From: an uncultured Clostridia bacterium
GTDB taxonomy: Bacteria; Bacillota; Clostridia; Christensenellales; Borkfalkiaceae
Length of the DNA stretch: 64,000 nucleotides
Reading direction: 5' to 3'
Assembly (NCBI GenBank): GCA_904419945.1
Contig: CAJFTM010000048.1
Span: 1 to 64,000, forward strand
In this document: positions 43,075-51,182 of the stretch, one piece after another
Layout: the number at the start of each line of letters is the position of its first letter
Position numbering within the stretch: the first letter of the stretch is position 1
Notes under the pieces: generated by a model
What the model saw: the letters and a program-made list of their open reading frames with translations, nothing else
What the model was told of the DNA's origin: nothing
Databases searched by the model: none
Program-made: the position numbers and the translations under genes

Positions 43075-45324
43075 TTATCGGATTCCCTTTTTCGAAGCGC
43101 CAGCAGTCAATACCCCGGCCTTTCCCAATAAAATACTCTCTTTTTCTTGATCCGTCGACGCACTAAAATCAAAAAGCCTGTTACTGAGTGAAGTGTCGAT
43201 CCGCATCGGCATACAATTATATAAAGCAAATCGACAGACGGAACGCTCGTTGCGCAATAATGGAAAGGCGCGCTTTCCTTCATCTCTCAAAATATACCGT
43301 GTACGTCGGTTGCAAGAAGAACAAGTTTTTCCAAACGGGCAATGGCCGAGATCCATCACGCGCGTCCTGCCGCCGGCAAATACAAAAGCGGAAGGAAAGC
43401 CGATTTCATCGATTTCAAACAATGAGAGTTCTTTAGAAACGGCGACATTCACAGCCCCGGCATTCAAGGCACCCTCTACATCCACACGATTAAACAAATT
43501 CATTCCCGTCCCGGCGAACAACGGCATACCTTTACACAAATGAAAAGCGAAATTGCCCTCCGCGTAAATGCCGTCAAATAGAGGAAATAATTCTTGATAG
43601 AGGACAAGATCCTCTCCCGTACAATAGGCCGGCACATAAACATATTTATGTCTGGCAAAGTACTTCGCATTTTCTAAAAAAGCGCGAATACTTTTCATAT
43701 CTTTACAATCGACCGGATCCAAAATTGCAAAATCAATTTTTATATTCCGATAACACTTCGAGGTGAAATCGCGGTCAATTATCGCTATCTGCCCTTCCGC
43801 AGTCCTTTTTCTTGGCAAGACTGGTTTTTGATATACCCTCTTTATAAGCTGCGGATGTACATTTGCCAGCTTGTTATAGATATCAGACCAAACCTTTCGC
43901 CGAAAAGCATTGAGCTGTGAACGCACAATAAAACTCGCGCCGTCCGTCTCAATGTGCTCACAACATATTGAAAAGGGTAATCCATCGACCTTCTCAAAAC
44001 ATTCGATCAGATCCTGTGCCGATATTGGGCGAGTCCGCGAGACCTCAGCAATAAAATCAGTCTGCGCCTCGTAATTACCAAAGGCTCCCTGTACTTGTAC
44101 GAATAACGGTTCTCCCGCCTTTAAACGAAGCGAAACCTTTAATGTGATTTTACGGCGCAAAGCTTGCAAATGCTCTGCCACTCCCCTGTCCGCTGTGACG
44201 CAGACCGCATCTCCCTCGCGATACTTTTCAAAATTCGGTAAGTAAAATCCTCCCTTTGCCTTAGGATAGAAATCACGCCAAACCGCTCCGCCGATTTCTT
44301 CCTTTCCCTTCCGGATAATCTTAAAACCATCCTGGTCATGCACGGTAAAAGTTGAATGCACAAACACATAGCGCCCGCTTTGATCGCGCCGCCCGATTGT
44401 TCCGATTGGCTCGCCGATATGTCCTTGAATATCAGAGGCGAGCAAATTTTTGTCCTGTCCGAATAAGTATCCTTGTGTATAATTCCCACGATTATACGTC
44501 CGCTTCAGCGCTGACAGGTCTTGCGCCAGAATTGCGTTTTCTCCGTCTAGTATATCGCGGTAATAGCGCACGGCAGCCCCCACATAGGATGCGGAACGCA
44601 TTCGCCCTTCAATCTTGCACGATGATACGCCCGCCCGCGCTAGCACTTTTATATTCTCACTCACGCATAAATCAGATAGAGAAAGTCTATAGGCCGGCTT
44701 TTCGAAATTGGGCCTGTCAATGGTATACCTTTTGCGACAAGGTTGTTTACAAAATCCCCTATTTCCGCTATTCCCCCCAATCACAGAAGAAAAATAACAT
44801 TGTCCCGAAAAACAAGTGCATAGCGCTCCCTGAATGAAGCACTCCGTTTCAATGACTTTTGAAATACGTTCAATATCGGCAAGCAGCGTTTCCCTCGCGA
44901 GGATCACGCGCGAAAAACCAAAATCTTTCGCCAATTTCGCGCCATCTTCGTTACATATTCCGGCTTGCGTAGATAAGTGTAGTTCTATCTCCGGGTAACA
45001 TTCTTTGAGGCGCTTCCCGAGGAATAGGTCCTGCACAATCAGAGCATCCGCACCCGAATTCCAAGCCTGTAAAGCCTCCTCCATAAAGAGGTCGACTTCT
45101 TTCTCTTTAATCAAAGTGTTGAGTGCAACATAGACTTTTGCGCCGAAAACATGCGCCAATCGAACAGAGTCTTCTAGGTTATCCAGTGTAAAATTAACTG
45201 CCGATTTGCGCGCAGAAAAATCTTGCAAGCCAAGATAAATAGCATCTGCACCGGCATATAGCGCCGTTTCAAATGCTTCACGATCACCGGCCGGCGCCAA
45301 TAATTCTATCGTCTGTTGCATCAT
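43075..45324 (-). CDS. Peptidase U32 family protein (RlhA-like)
   Basis: A 749-residue U32 protein: an N-terminal TIM-barrel (LLAPAGDREAFETALYAGAD), the U32 signature with its cysteines (CTCFSGQCY through CKQPCRKRY, about 170-195), a DUF3656-type middle region and a second half ending with CPFGKTCSSC. Family members such as E. coli RlhA are linked to 23S rRNA hydroxylation and prephenate-dependent chemistry rather than proteolysis. The cysteine sets suggest an iron-sulfur cluster. The start may be the second Met (45321). Confidence 0.88.
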   Translation of the reverse strand: MMQQTIELLAPAGDREAFETALYAGADAIYLGLQDFSARKSAVNFTLDNLEDSVRLAHVFGAKVYVALNTLIKEKEVDLFMEEALQAWNSGADALIVQDLFLGKRLKECYPEIELHLSTQAGICNEDGAKLAKDFGFSRVILARETLLADIERISKVIETECFIQGALCTCFSGQCYFSSVIGGNSGNRGFCKQPCRKRYTIDRPNFEKPAYRLSLSDLCVSENIKVLARAGVSSCKIEGRMRSASYVGAAVRYYRDILDGENAILAQDLSALKRTYNRGNYTQGYLFGQDKNLLASDIQGHIGEPIGTIGRRDQSGRYVFVHSTFTVHDQDGFKIIRKGKEEIGGAVWRDFYPKAKGGFYLPNFEKYREGDAVCVTADRGVAEHLQALRRKITLKVSLRLKAGEPLFVQVQGAFGNYEAQTDFIAEVSRTRPISAQDLIECFEKVDGLPFSICCEHIETDGASFIVRSQLNAFRRKVWSDIYNKLANVHPQLIKRVYQKPVLPRKRTAEGQIAIIDRDFTSKCYRNIKIDFAILDPVDCKDMKSIRAFLENAKYFARHKYVYVPAYCTGEDLVLYQELFPLFDGIYAEGNFAFHLCKGMPLFAGTGMNLFNRVDVEGALNAGAVNVAVSKELSLFEIDEIGFPSAFVFAGGRTRVMDLGHCPFGKTCSSCNRRTRYILRDEGKRAFPLLRNERSVCRFALYNCMPMRIDTSLSNRLFDFSASTDQEKESILLGKAGVLTAGASKKGIR

Positions 45325-45363
45325 AACTCCCTTTAGCCCTTGTGCTGCTTACCGCCAATGGTT

Positions 45364-45546
45364 TCATCTCTCTTTTTCATCATTGACATCAGAAATGATC
45401 TTGTCAATTTTAATCGTTGCAAAATCATGTATGTCCAAACATTTGCCGCAATTATCACACACCTTATTCGGATCTAAATCGCACATCTCACACTCGAGAC
45501 AACCGATGCAATCCCGGTCGTATAAAACACACTTTTGTGTCTCCAT
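45364..45546 (-). CDS. Small eight-cysteine protein, probable metal binding
   Basis: A 60-residue protein with eight Cys: Cys6, then a CxxCxxCxxC run (13, 16, 19, 22), then CxxCxxC (30, 33, 36), followed by a charged C-terminal tail. The spacing suits an iron-sulfur cluster or zinc site, but it is not a standard ferredoxin. A strong promoter lies upstream, divergent from lexA; the ATG is 14 bases from the GGGAGG site, which is long. It leads into the U32 gene 39 bp downstream. I do not recognise a characterised family. Confidence 0.75.
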   Translation of the reverse strand: METQKCVLYDRDCIGCLECEMCDLDPNKVCDNCGKCLDIHDFATIKIDKIISDVNDEKER

Positions 45547-45571
45547 CGTAACTTATTAAACCTCCCTGAAA

Positions 45572-45600
45572 ATTATAGCACTTTCATTCAAAATAATCAA
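45572..45600 (-). promoter_or_regulatory. Promoter of the Cys-rich protein/U32 unit
   Basis: On the minus strand TTGATT (45600-45595), a 17-bp spacer and TATAAT (45577-45572), divergent from the lexA promoter about 20 bp away. Confidence 0.72.
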
Positions 45601-45609
45601 TATTTTTAT

Positions 45610-45648
45610 AAACATTTGTTTGCTTTTTAAGACGTTGTCTGTTATAAT
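45610..45648 (+). promoter_or_regulatory. lexA promoter with candidate LexA box
   Basis: TTGCTT (45620-45625), a 17-bp spacer and TATAAT (45643-45648). The palindrome AAACATTTGTTT (45610-45621) abuts the -35 box and resembles Gram-positive LexA boxes (GAACnnnnGTTC), though with A in place of G at the ends. Autoregulation by LexA is likely but not shown. Confidence 0.6.
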
Positions 45649-45673
45649 AATAGAGAGCAGCAGGAGGTTCAAA

Positions 45674-46264
45674 ATGTCTGAAAACAGCCGCAATAAAATG
45701 CAAGCCGTACTCAATTACATCAATACATACAATGCCGAAAACGGCTATTCGCCGACCGTACGCGAAATTTGTGCTGAGCTGCACATTAAATCAACGGCCT
45801 CCGCCTATTATTATCTTGAAAAATTGACAAACGAAGGACTTCTTTCGCGCTCTCCCAATAAGAACAGAGCTGTTAGCTTTAAAAAGAGTTCTTCCATCAA
45901 TATCCCGCTGATTGGTACGGTTACAGCAGGCCAACCGATTTTTGCTTATGAAAATTATGAAGACTATTACTCTTTTCCCTCCGGCAGTTTCCAGGGAAGC
46001 GAGTTGTTTATGCTGAACGTAAAGGGAACAAGCATGATCGACGCCGGCATCCTCAACGGAGATAAAATTATCGTACGCCGCCAGCCAACGGCAGAAAACG
46101 GTGATATCGTCGTCGCCCTATTGGATGATAACGCGACCGTAAAACGCTTTTTCAAAGAAGAAGATCATTATGTATTACATCCGGAAAACCCGACCATGGA
46201 TGACATTATTGTTGAAGAAGTAACGATCCTCGGCAAAGTCATCGGGCTCGTTCGCAGCTTTTAA
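45674..46264 (+). CDS. lexA: SOS repressor LexA
   Basis: A 196-residue LexA. The N-terminal winged helix (1-68) shows GYSPTVREIC and TASAYYYLEKL. The S24 domain has the self-cleavage site Ala85-Gly86 (TVTAGQ), nucleophile Ser120 (GTSMIDAG) and Lys157 (ATVKRF). The ATG at 45674 follows AGGAGG; the upstream in-frame ATG at 45620 lies within the promoter. One of the few + genes in the right part of the window. Confidence 0.96.
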   Translation: MSENSRNKMQAVLNYINTYNAENGYSPTVREICAELHIKSTASAYYYLEKLTNEGLLSRSPNKNRAVSFKKSSSINIPLIGTVTAGQPIFAYENYEDYYSFPSGSFQGSELFMLNVKGTSMIDAGILNGDKIIVRRQPTAENGDIVVALLDDNATVKRFFKEEDHYVLHPENPTMDDIIVEEVTILGKVIGLVRSF

Positions 46265-46282
46265 AACAACTTTATCGTACTC

Positions 46283-46316
46283 AAGCAGCGCAGCATGGCG
46301 TTGCTTTTTTATTTTT
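46283..46316 (+). terminator. lexA terminator
   Basis: A 9-bp stem AAGCAGCGC/GCGTTGCTT (one G-U) with a 6-nt loop, then a long T-rich tract. It sits between convergent lexA and DUF1893 genes and may work for both. Confidence 0.75.
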
Positions 46317-46737
46317 TCGTTGGATCTGCCCGCAATTGGTTCACCTTTTCCCGCAATGCCATCAACGCCTCTTGTGCGTCGTCAATTTTTTCGACCGTTT
46401 GTTCCATCGGGCATATATCCGTTCCCGCACGATTGATAATATGATCGACTTTTACTCCGTACGAGTACGGAATATGAAAGCGGCACAAAACTTCTTCCCC
46501 GCCAATACTCAACACATCCGCAAAAATTTCTGCCGGTTGCAACAAGGCAAATAACAGAGCCGCTGCTTTACCGACAATTTTATCAGCAACGGAATAGCCC
46601 CGTAAATTTTGCCTTTCGTCGATCAGTGCTAAAAGAGGACGAATTCCGCGCTCGTCAGAAAAAATTCGCTTTTCTCCGCAAATACAGACGATGGAATGCC
46701 CTTTTAATTCTGTTTTTGCACATTCTATGTCTCGCAT
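46309..46737 (-). CDS. DUF1893 family protein
   Basis: A 142-residue protein matching DUF1893 (TM1506-type, deaminase-like fold): GIRPLLALID, GYSVADKIVGKAAALL, the central Tyr/Val segment and the C-terminal NRAGTDICPME. The conserved Cys and Asp pattern is present, but the activity of the family is not established. The ATG at 46737 is taken; a TTG 12 bp upstream sits too close to the AAGGAAGG site. Convergent with lexA; tRNA-Leu(CAA) lies behind it on the other strand. Confidence 0.8.
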   Translation of the reverse strand: MRDIECAKTELKGHSIVCICGEKRIFSDERGIRPLLALIDERQNLRGYSVADKIVGKAAALLFALLQPAEIFADVLSIGGEEVLCRFHIPYSYGVKVDHIINRAGTDICPMEQTVEKIDDAQEALMALREKVNQLRADPTKK

Positions 46738-46848
46738 ACTACTTAACAAACCTTCCTTAATTGACCATCCTGCTCAAAAGCAATCCAATACTTTGATTCG
46801 ATCTTTTGTAACGCTCAGCTAAAAATTTGCAAATCGATTTATTTTTAC

Positions 46849-46877
46849 TTGCCAAAACAACTATTTTATTGTATAAT
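46849..46877 (+). promoter_or_regulatory. Promoter of tRNA-Leu(CAA)
   Basis: TTGCCA (46849-46854), a 17-bp spacer and TATAAT (46872-46877), 20 bp before the tRNA 5' end. Confidence 0.78.
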
Positions 46878-46896
46878 ATTAACGTTAATGTAATTT

Positions 46897-46983
46897 GCCG
46901 CTGTGGTGAAATTGGCAGACGCGCTGGACTCAAAATCCAGTGGTAGCGATACCGTGTCGGTTCGAGTCCGACCAGCGGCACCA
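46897..46983 (+). tRNA. tRNA-Leu (anticodon CAA)
   Basis: An 87-nt class II tRNA: acceptor GCCGCTG/CAGCGGC, an anticodon arm CTGGA/TCCAG with loop CTCAAAA (anticodon CAA, codon TTG), a long variable arm, T-loop TTCGAGTC and an encoded CCA. A promoter and a terminator flank it. Confidence 0.96.
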
Positions 46984-46987
46984 CACA

Positions 46988-47019
46988 GAAAGTCACCTTA
47001 TCGGGTGACTTTCTTTTTC
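46988..47019 (+). terminator. Terminator of tRNA-Leu(CAA)
   Basis: A 10-bp stem GAAAGTCACC/GGGTGACTTTC with a short loop, then a T5 run. It may also serve the mrp gene, which ends at 47045 on the other strand. Confidence 0.82.
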
Positions 47020-47044
47020 TGAAATTATGCAGCCCGCAAGCATA

Positions 47045-47857
47045 TTAAGCTTGTTCGATCGCGTTGAATAAACTGTCCAAATAGTCCCCTTCAAATAATT
47101 CAATTAAGCCGTTATCCGCACATTTTGTCAATGAAGAATCGAAAGGGATCTGCGCAATATTTTTACAGCCGACCTGCTTTGCCAGCTCATCCACACGGCT
47201 CGAGCCAAAAACTTCAATTTTTCTGCCGCAATCAGGACACCTCACATAACTCATGTTTTCAACGATCCCCAAAATTGGAACATTCATTTTTTGTGCCATA
47301 TGTGCTGCTTTCAGGACAATCATTGAAACGAGATCCTGCGGAGTCGTCACAATGATGATTCCGTCTAAGGGGATAGACTGATATATGCTCAACGGAACAT
47401 CTCCCGTTCCAGGAGGCATATCGACAAACATATAATCCACATCATTCCAAATGACATCCGTCCAAAATTGTAAGACAGCCCCCGCAATAACCGGTCCGCG
47501 CCAAATAACAGGATCGGTATCTTCTTCCAATAAAAGATTCATTGACATAATTTCGATACCCTTTTTGCTGGATACCGGAAAAATGCCTAATTCTGTACCC
47601 GTCGCCTTTTCTGCAATGCCAAACATCTTCGGGATGGACGGACCCGTGATATCCGCGTCCAAAATCGCCGTATTGAAGCCATTACGGCGAGCGAGGACAG
47701 CCAGCATTGCCGTCGTCAACGATTTACCGACGCCGCCTTTACCGCTGACGATTCCGATCACTTTCTTGATTTTGCTCAATTCATGCGGCGCCTTGCGCAT
47801 GTCTCGCTGCGAACAATTTTCTCCGCAGCTGCCGCAATCATGTGTACACTCTGCCAT
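47045..47857 (-). CDS. Mrp/NBP35-type iron-sulfur carrier ATPase
   Basis: A 270-residue P-loop protein of the Mrp family. A short Cys-rich N-terminus (about 4-17, HDCGSCGENC) precedes the deviant Walker A GKGGVGKS (about 37-44) and Asp in MFVDMPPGTGDVPLS; the C-terminal CPDC pair (about 215) binds the bridging cluster in homologues. It probably assembles or transfers [4Fe-4S] clusters. It follows the tautomerase gene by 17 bp. Confidence 0.93.
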   Translation of the reverse strand: MAECTHDCGSCGENCSQRDMRKAPHELSKIKKVIGIVSGKGGVGKSLTTAMLAVLARRNGFNTAILDADITGPSIPKMFGIAEKATGTELGIFPVSSKKGIEIMSMNLLLEEDTDPVIWRGPVIAGAVLQFWTDVIWNDVDYMFVDMPPGTGDVPLSIYQSIPLDGIIIVTTPQDLVSMIVLKAAHMAQKMNVPILGIVENMSYVRCPDCGRKIEVFGSSRVDELAKQVGCKNIAQIPFDSSLTKCADNGLIELFEGDYLDSLFNAIEQA

Positions 47858-47874
47858 AATTAACTCCTCTCTAT

Positions 47875-48114
47875 TTATAACAAGCTTTTCGGATTGTACT
47901 CCGCCTTTTTATAAACAACATGAACCGGTTTTTCGGCGATTTCCCGCTGAAAAACAGTTTGCCATTCAACTGCGCTGTAATCCTCCACCGTGCAAGTCAC
48001 ATAATGATCCGAGCAATGCAATTCCTCCGTTAAAGCGCGAACCAATGCGGCTGCAAGGCGTTTTTTTTGTTCTTCGCTTCTGCCTTCCAACATTTTTACC
48101 GAGATGTGTGGCAT
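47875..48114 (-). CDS. 4-oxalocrotonate tautomerase-family protein
   Basis: A 79-residue tautomerase-superfamily protein. After Met removal Pro2 becomes the N-terminal catalytic proline (PHISVKMLEGRS). The following beta-alpha-beta unit fits the PptA/4-OT fold, but with a longer C-terminus (VVYKKAEYNPKSLL). Substrate unknown. AAAGGAGG precedes the ATG; it is first in the unit with mrp. Confidence 0.82.
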   Translation of the reverse strand: MPHISVKMLEGRSEEQKKRLAAALVRALTEELHCSDHYVTCTVEDYSAVEWQTVFQREIAEKPVHVVYKKAEYNPKSLL

Positions 48115-48150
48115 GATTACGCCTCCTTTTGCACAAATTACTGCCTCTTA

Positions 48151-48179
48151 TTATAATACAACAACAGGATTTTAGCAAC
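48151..48179 (-). promoter_or_regulatory. Promoter of the tautomerase-mrp unit
   Basis: On the minus strand TTGCTA (48179-48174), a 17-bp spacer and TATAAT (48156-48151). Confidence 0.75.
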
Positions 48180-48260
48180 TGTTCTGAGAGATATCTTATC
48201 CCATTCCTCCTATATCGCCGTTATATTTCACATTTTTCATTAGATTTTAAGTAAAATCAG

Positions 48261-48289
48261 TTGCAAAATTTCGATGTATAGTATACAAT
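48261..48289 (+). promoter_or_regulatory. SRP RNA promoter
   Basis: TTGCAA (48261-48266), a 17-bp spacer and TACAAT (48284-48289); predicted start near 48296. Confidence 0.72.
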
Positions 48290-48295
48290 AATAGA

Positions 48296-48545
48296 GCTGT
48301 GCTAGGTGGGGAGTTAGCGGTGCCCTGTATCTGCAATCCGCTATAGCAGAACTGAATGCCTCCCGCGGATTTATGCGTGGAAGGCCGCGCTCCGCAAGGG
48401 ATGTTGATCGCAAGGTCTTATGCAACGGGCTGCCGTGAACCGTGTCAGGATAGGGATATAGCAGCACTAAGCGGATTTGTCCGTGTGCCATAAGGAAGCT
48501 TTGCAGGAGTTACCTGCGGTTTTAACGCTTCGGCGCACATTTTCA
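48296..48545 (+). ncRNA. ffs: Signal recognition particle RNA, large (Alu-containing) form
   Basis: About 250 nt matching the Bacillus-type scRNA. The 5' Alu domain has GTGCTAGGTGGGGAG, GTAGCGGTGCCC-like and CTGCAATCCGCT segments; the middle carries the conserved CAACGGGCTG; helix 8 has GTCAGGATAGGG with AGCAGCACTAAG, the binding region for Ffh; and the 3' end (GCGCAC) closes on the 5' GTGC. The helix 8 asymmetric bubble region differs slightly from the B. subtilis sequence. It works in co-translational membrane targeting. The exact 3' end is uncertain; a terminator follows. Confidence 0.93.
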
Positions 48546-48574
48546 ACGGAGGATGCACAGTTTCTTTGCATACA

Positions 48575-48607
48575 AGGAGCCCGACATAAGTCGGGCTCCT
48601 TTATTTT
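48575..48607 (+). terminator. SRP RNA terminator
   Basis: A perfect 11-bp stem AGGAGCCCGAC/GTCGGGCTCCT with an ATAA loop, then TTATTTTT. Confidence 0.88.
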
Positions 48608-48609
48608 TG

Positions 48610-48633
48610 ATCATTTATGTTAGACATAATACT
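48610..48633 (-). promoter_or_regulatory. Intergenic 24-bp motif, copy D
   Basis: On the minus strand AGTATTATGTCTAACATAAA and four more bases. It lies between convergent ends (SRP RNA and SDR gene), so it is not positioned as a promoter for either. Confidence 0.55.
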
Positions 48634-48647
48634 GTTCAAAATTATAA

Positions 48648-49496
48648 TTATTGGCGATAAACTTTCCGATTTAAATAATGCGCTGTCTTTTCAGGCAATA
48701 CACGCTTCGCTACCGCATAAAACTTATTCCAACCGCCGCACTGTAACAAAAGCGGCGGATTTTTTTCACAAAACGCTTCCGCAACTGCTTTCGCGACCTC
48801 CCCTGCGCTCATACCTCCCTGTTCCATTCGCGCCAACGCTTCTGCTGCTCGCTTGACTTTGGGAGCATACTCACCAGACTCAATGTCCGAATAAATCTTT
48901 CGCTTAAACGTAAATGCTGTTGAAGTTCCCCCCGGCTGTATCGAACTTACATGGATATGATAGGGTTCCAACTCGATGGAAGCTCCTTTTACGAGCATAT
49001 CGACCGCCGCTTTCGAACTGCTGTAAAAACAGTCGAATGCGATGGGGAAAATACTGGCCATCGAGCTTACTAAAATAATGCGCCCACCCTTCTCTTTTAA
49101 AAACGGAACGATAGCTCGAATCGCCCGCAGCGCTCCAAAATAATTAACTTCGAATAAGTAACGATAGTCTTTTTCCGATGCGTATTCGATCGGCGCTGCC
49201 ATAGAAAAACCGGCACAATAGATCAATCCGTAGATTCCTTCCGCACTGAGAGCCGCCTCACGAATTGCTCGTTCCAAAGAATCACCATCGGCAACATCCG
49301 CTGTATAATTATGGATTTGACGCAGCGCGCAAGGAGTGCGCGAAATATTAAATACATTCAAACCGCGCCCTATTAGCCGCAGTGCTGTTTCATATCCAAT
49401 TCCGGAAGATGCACCGACAATGATTGCTGACCGCCCTTCATTCTGCATTTCCACCGCTTCAGTGCGTACCTCTTCCCTTCTTTCAATCGTGTCCAT
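48648..49496 (-). CDS. Short-chain dehydrogenase/reductase
   Basis: A 282-residue classical SDR. The nucleotide motif VGASSGIGYE (about 27-36) is followed by NISRTP, where the Arg suggests NADP(H). DVAD, YCAG (the NAG-like motif) and VSSMAS precede the catalytic YSSSK (Tyr and Lys). The C-terminal half is unlike fatty-acid FabG enzymes. The N-terminal ~20 residues are charged and not part of the fold. Substrate not predictable. Confidence 0.87.
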   Translation of the reverse strand: MDTIERREEVRTEAVEMQNEGRSAIIVGASSGIGYETALRLIGRGLNVFNISRTPCALRQIHNYTADVADGDSLERAIREAALSAEGIYGLIYCAGFSMAAPIEYASEKDYRYLFEVNYFGALRAIRAIVPFLKEKGGRIILVSSMASIFPIAFDCFYSSSKAAVDMLVKGASIELEPYHIHVSSIQPGGTSTAFTFKRKIYSDIESGEYAPKVKRAAEALARMEQGGMSAGEVAKAVAEAFCEKNPPLLLQCGGWNKFYAVAKRVLPEKTAHYLNRKVYRQ

Positions 49497-49535
49497 ATCT
49501 TAGAATATGGGCATGTAAATGCCATATTATACGTT

Positions 49536-50309
49536 TTAACCAAATAAAATATCCAACAACATCATGAGTGCAAAACCTCCCATGATACCATATAAGGCCG
49601 TCACCTTTCCTTCCCGTACACAGGATGGAATCAGCTCTCCACAAGCGACGATAATCATGGCACCGGCAGAAAAGGAAAGCGCCCACGGCAACAGAAGCTG
49701 TATCATTTGTACCGCAAGGGCGCCCAATACCCCCGCCACAATCTCTACCATCCCCGATAATTGTCCAAAGAAAAATGCTTTGCCTGCACGCATACCCATG
49801 CTGCGCAATGGAATTGCAACACAGAGCCCTTCCGGGAAATTCTGAATACCGATACCAAGTGCGAGCATACATGCTGAAATGAAGCCTTCTCCGTCTAAGA
49901 CGGATCCAAACGCTACACCGACCGCAAATCCTTCCGGAATGTTATGCAGAGTCATTGCAAAGCAAGTCAAAACACCGCTCCGTACGCCGTCCTTTGCAAA
50001 CCTCTCGCTCTTATTCAGCCATACATTTGTCAATAAAATAAAAACACATCCAACACAGAAGCCTCCCGTCAAAATGAGGGCTTCTGAAACGGAATCCCCG
50101 GATAAGCTCTCTTTCGCGGGCAGCAAAAGAGAAAAAAAACTCGCTGCGATCATGAGCCCGGCAGCCGTACCCTGCATTCCGTCAATAACTGCTGAATTGC
50201 ATCGCCGGATCACAAAGACAAGCGCTGCTCCGAGTGCCGTCATCATGTACGTAAAACAAGTCGCAAACAGAGCCTGCATCCAAGGCTGCTGCGACATGAT
50301 CCATTCCAC
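49536..50309 (-). CDS. ZIP family metal ion transporter
   Basis: A 257-residue membrane protein with eight predicted helices. Helix 4 carries HNIPEG and helix 5 carries NFPEGL, the metal-binding motifs of ZIP transporters (second His replaced by Asn). A short extracytoplasmic His-poor loop follows. It imports divalent metals such as Zn2+ or Mn2+. The listed start is GTG; an ATG 12 bp downstream is an alternative with AAGGTGG upstream. Confidence 0.92.
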   Translation of the reverse strand: MEWIMSQQPWMQALFATCFTYMMTALGAALVFVIRRCNSAVIDGMQGTAAGLMIAASFFSLLLPAKESLSGDSVSEALILTGGFCVGCVFILLTNVWLNKSERFAKDGVRSGVLTCFAMTLHNIPEGFAVGVAFGSVLDGEGFISACMLALGIGIQNFPEGLCVAIPLRSMGMRAGKAFFFGQLSGMVEIVAGVLGALAVQMIQLLLPWALSFSAGAMIIVACGELIPSCVREGKVTALYGIMGGFALMMLLDILFG

Positions 50310-50457
50310 CTTCGTTTTTCCTCCGCAAGTCTCTTTACCATTGTATGAGACACAAGAGGAAATCGTTCAATGAGCACTCCGCCATCACAACGAATACAAA
50401 AACACTTTCTCCATGATCACACCATCGATCGATTACATGATTTGTTCAAAATTTAGA

Positions 50458-50484
50458 TGAAAAAGGCGGGGCTTTTGCCCCGCC
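50458..50484 (-). terminator. Terminator after the CvpA-like gene
   Basis: A perfect 9-bp stem AGGCGGGGC/GCCCCGCCT with a TTTT loop (50463-50484), followed on the minus strand by TTTTT. It lies between the CvpA-like stop and the ZIP gene. Confidence 0.88.
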
Positions 50485-50536
50485 TGAACCGTAATGATGC
50501 TTTTACTATGTCTAAGTATCTTTCATTTTTTATCAT

Positions 50537-51088
50537 TCAATTAGCCGCAAAGATCTGCGTAAAGTCGATTGGATTATTGACATACAATGTCTTTAAAAAA
50601 GTTCCGTCCAATTTGACAAGCATATCCTGAATAAAGCCACTCGACTCAAACAGCGCAAAAATCGCAAAAACAAGCAACAGAAGGATCAATACGGCAACAA
50701 CCATCAAAGCCGCACCTAAAATGCTATTGATGATACGCATCGCAAGCACATCGATCGAAAACAATTTTTCCAATCCGAAAACGATCAACGATCTCAGTAA
50801 TTGTACCAGCAAGAATAAAATGATGTAATAAATAATCGTTGCCAAGCGGATCGTCGCAAAAAAGCTCCAAACTCCGCCAAGCCAATTATTCAACCAACTA
50901 ATCCCTTCCGCAACCGGACCGATCGAGGCAATCAACCCTCCGAAAGCAAAGCAGAAGACAACTGAAATAATGAACCCAAAGATACCATCCGTAAAAAACC
51001 GTAACGTTCTACCAAACCCAACAAACATACCTAAACCAGCCAAAAGAATCGCCACGACAATCGTCACAGCATCAATCACCATAAGCAC
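50537..51088 (-). CDS. CvpA-like integral membrane protein
   Basis: A 183-residue protein with four hydrophobic helices, a Gly-rich first helix pair (FVGFGRTLRFFTDG) and a final amphipathic segment. The layout resembles CvpA family membrane proteins. No enzymatic motif is visible. GGAGGAGG precedes two possible ATGs (51088 or 51082). It is followed by a strong terminator and preceded by DUF1846. Confidence 0.65.
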   Translation of the reverse strand: MLMVIDAVTIVVAILLAGLGMFVGFGRTLRFFTDGIFGFIISVVFCFAFGGLIASIGPVAEGISWLNNWLGGVWSFFATIRLATIIYYIILFLLVQLLRSLIVFGLEKLFSIDVLAMRIINSILGAALMVVAVLILLLLVFAIFALFESSGFIQDMLVKLDGTFLKTLYVNNPIDFTQIFAAN

Positions 51089-51182
51089 ACCTCCTCCATC
51101 ACAGCGAAACGTATTTCGCCTTCTTCTATATTTTTATTGTCCATTCATCGCAAAAATCAAACTAGAATAACTGCTATCTCTA

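Noticed and set aside
46757-46996. Minus-strand ORF with VGLEPTR motif over tRNA-Leu(CAA)
   Set aside because: This peptide is the usual translation artefact of a tRNA gene read in antisense.
48240-48491. Minus-strand ORF over the SRP RNA
   Set aside because: It lies inside a clearly recognisable SRP RNA; open frame by chance.
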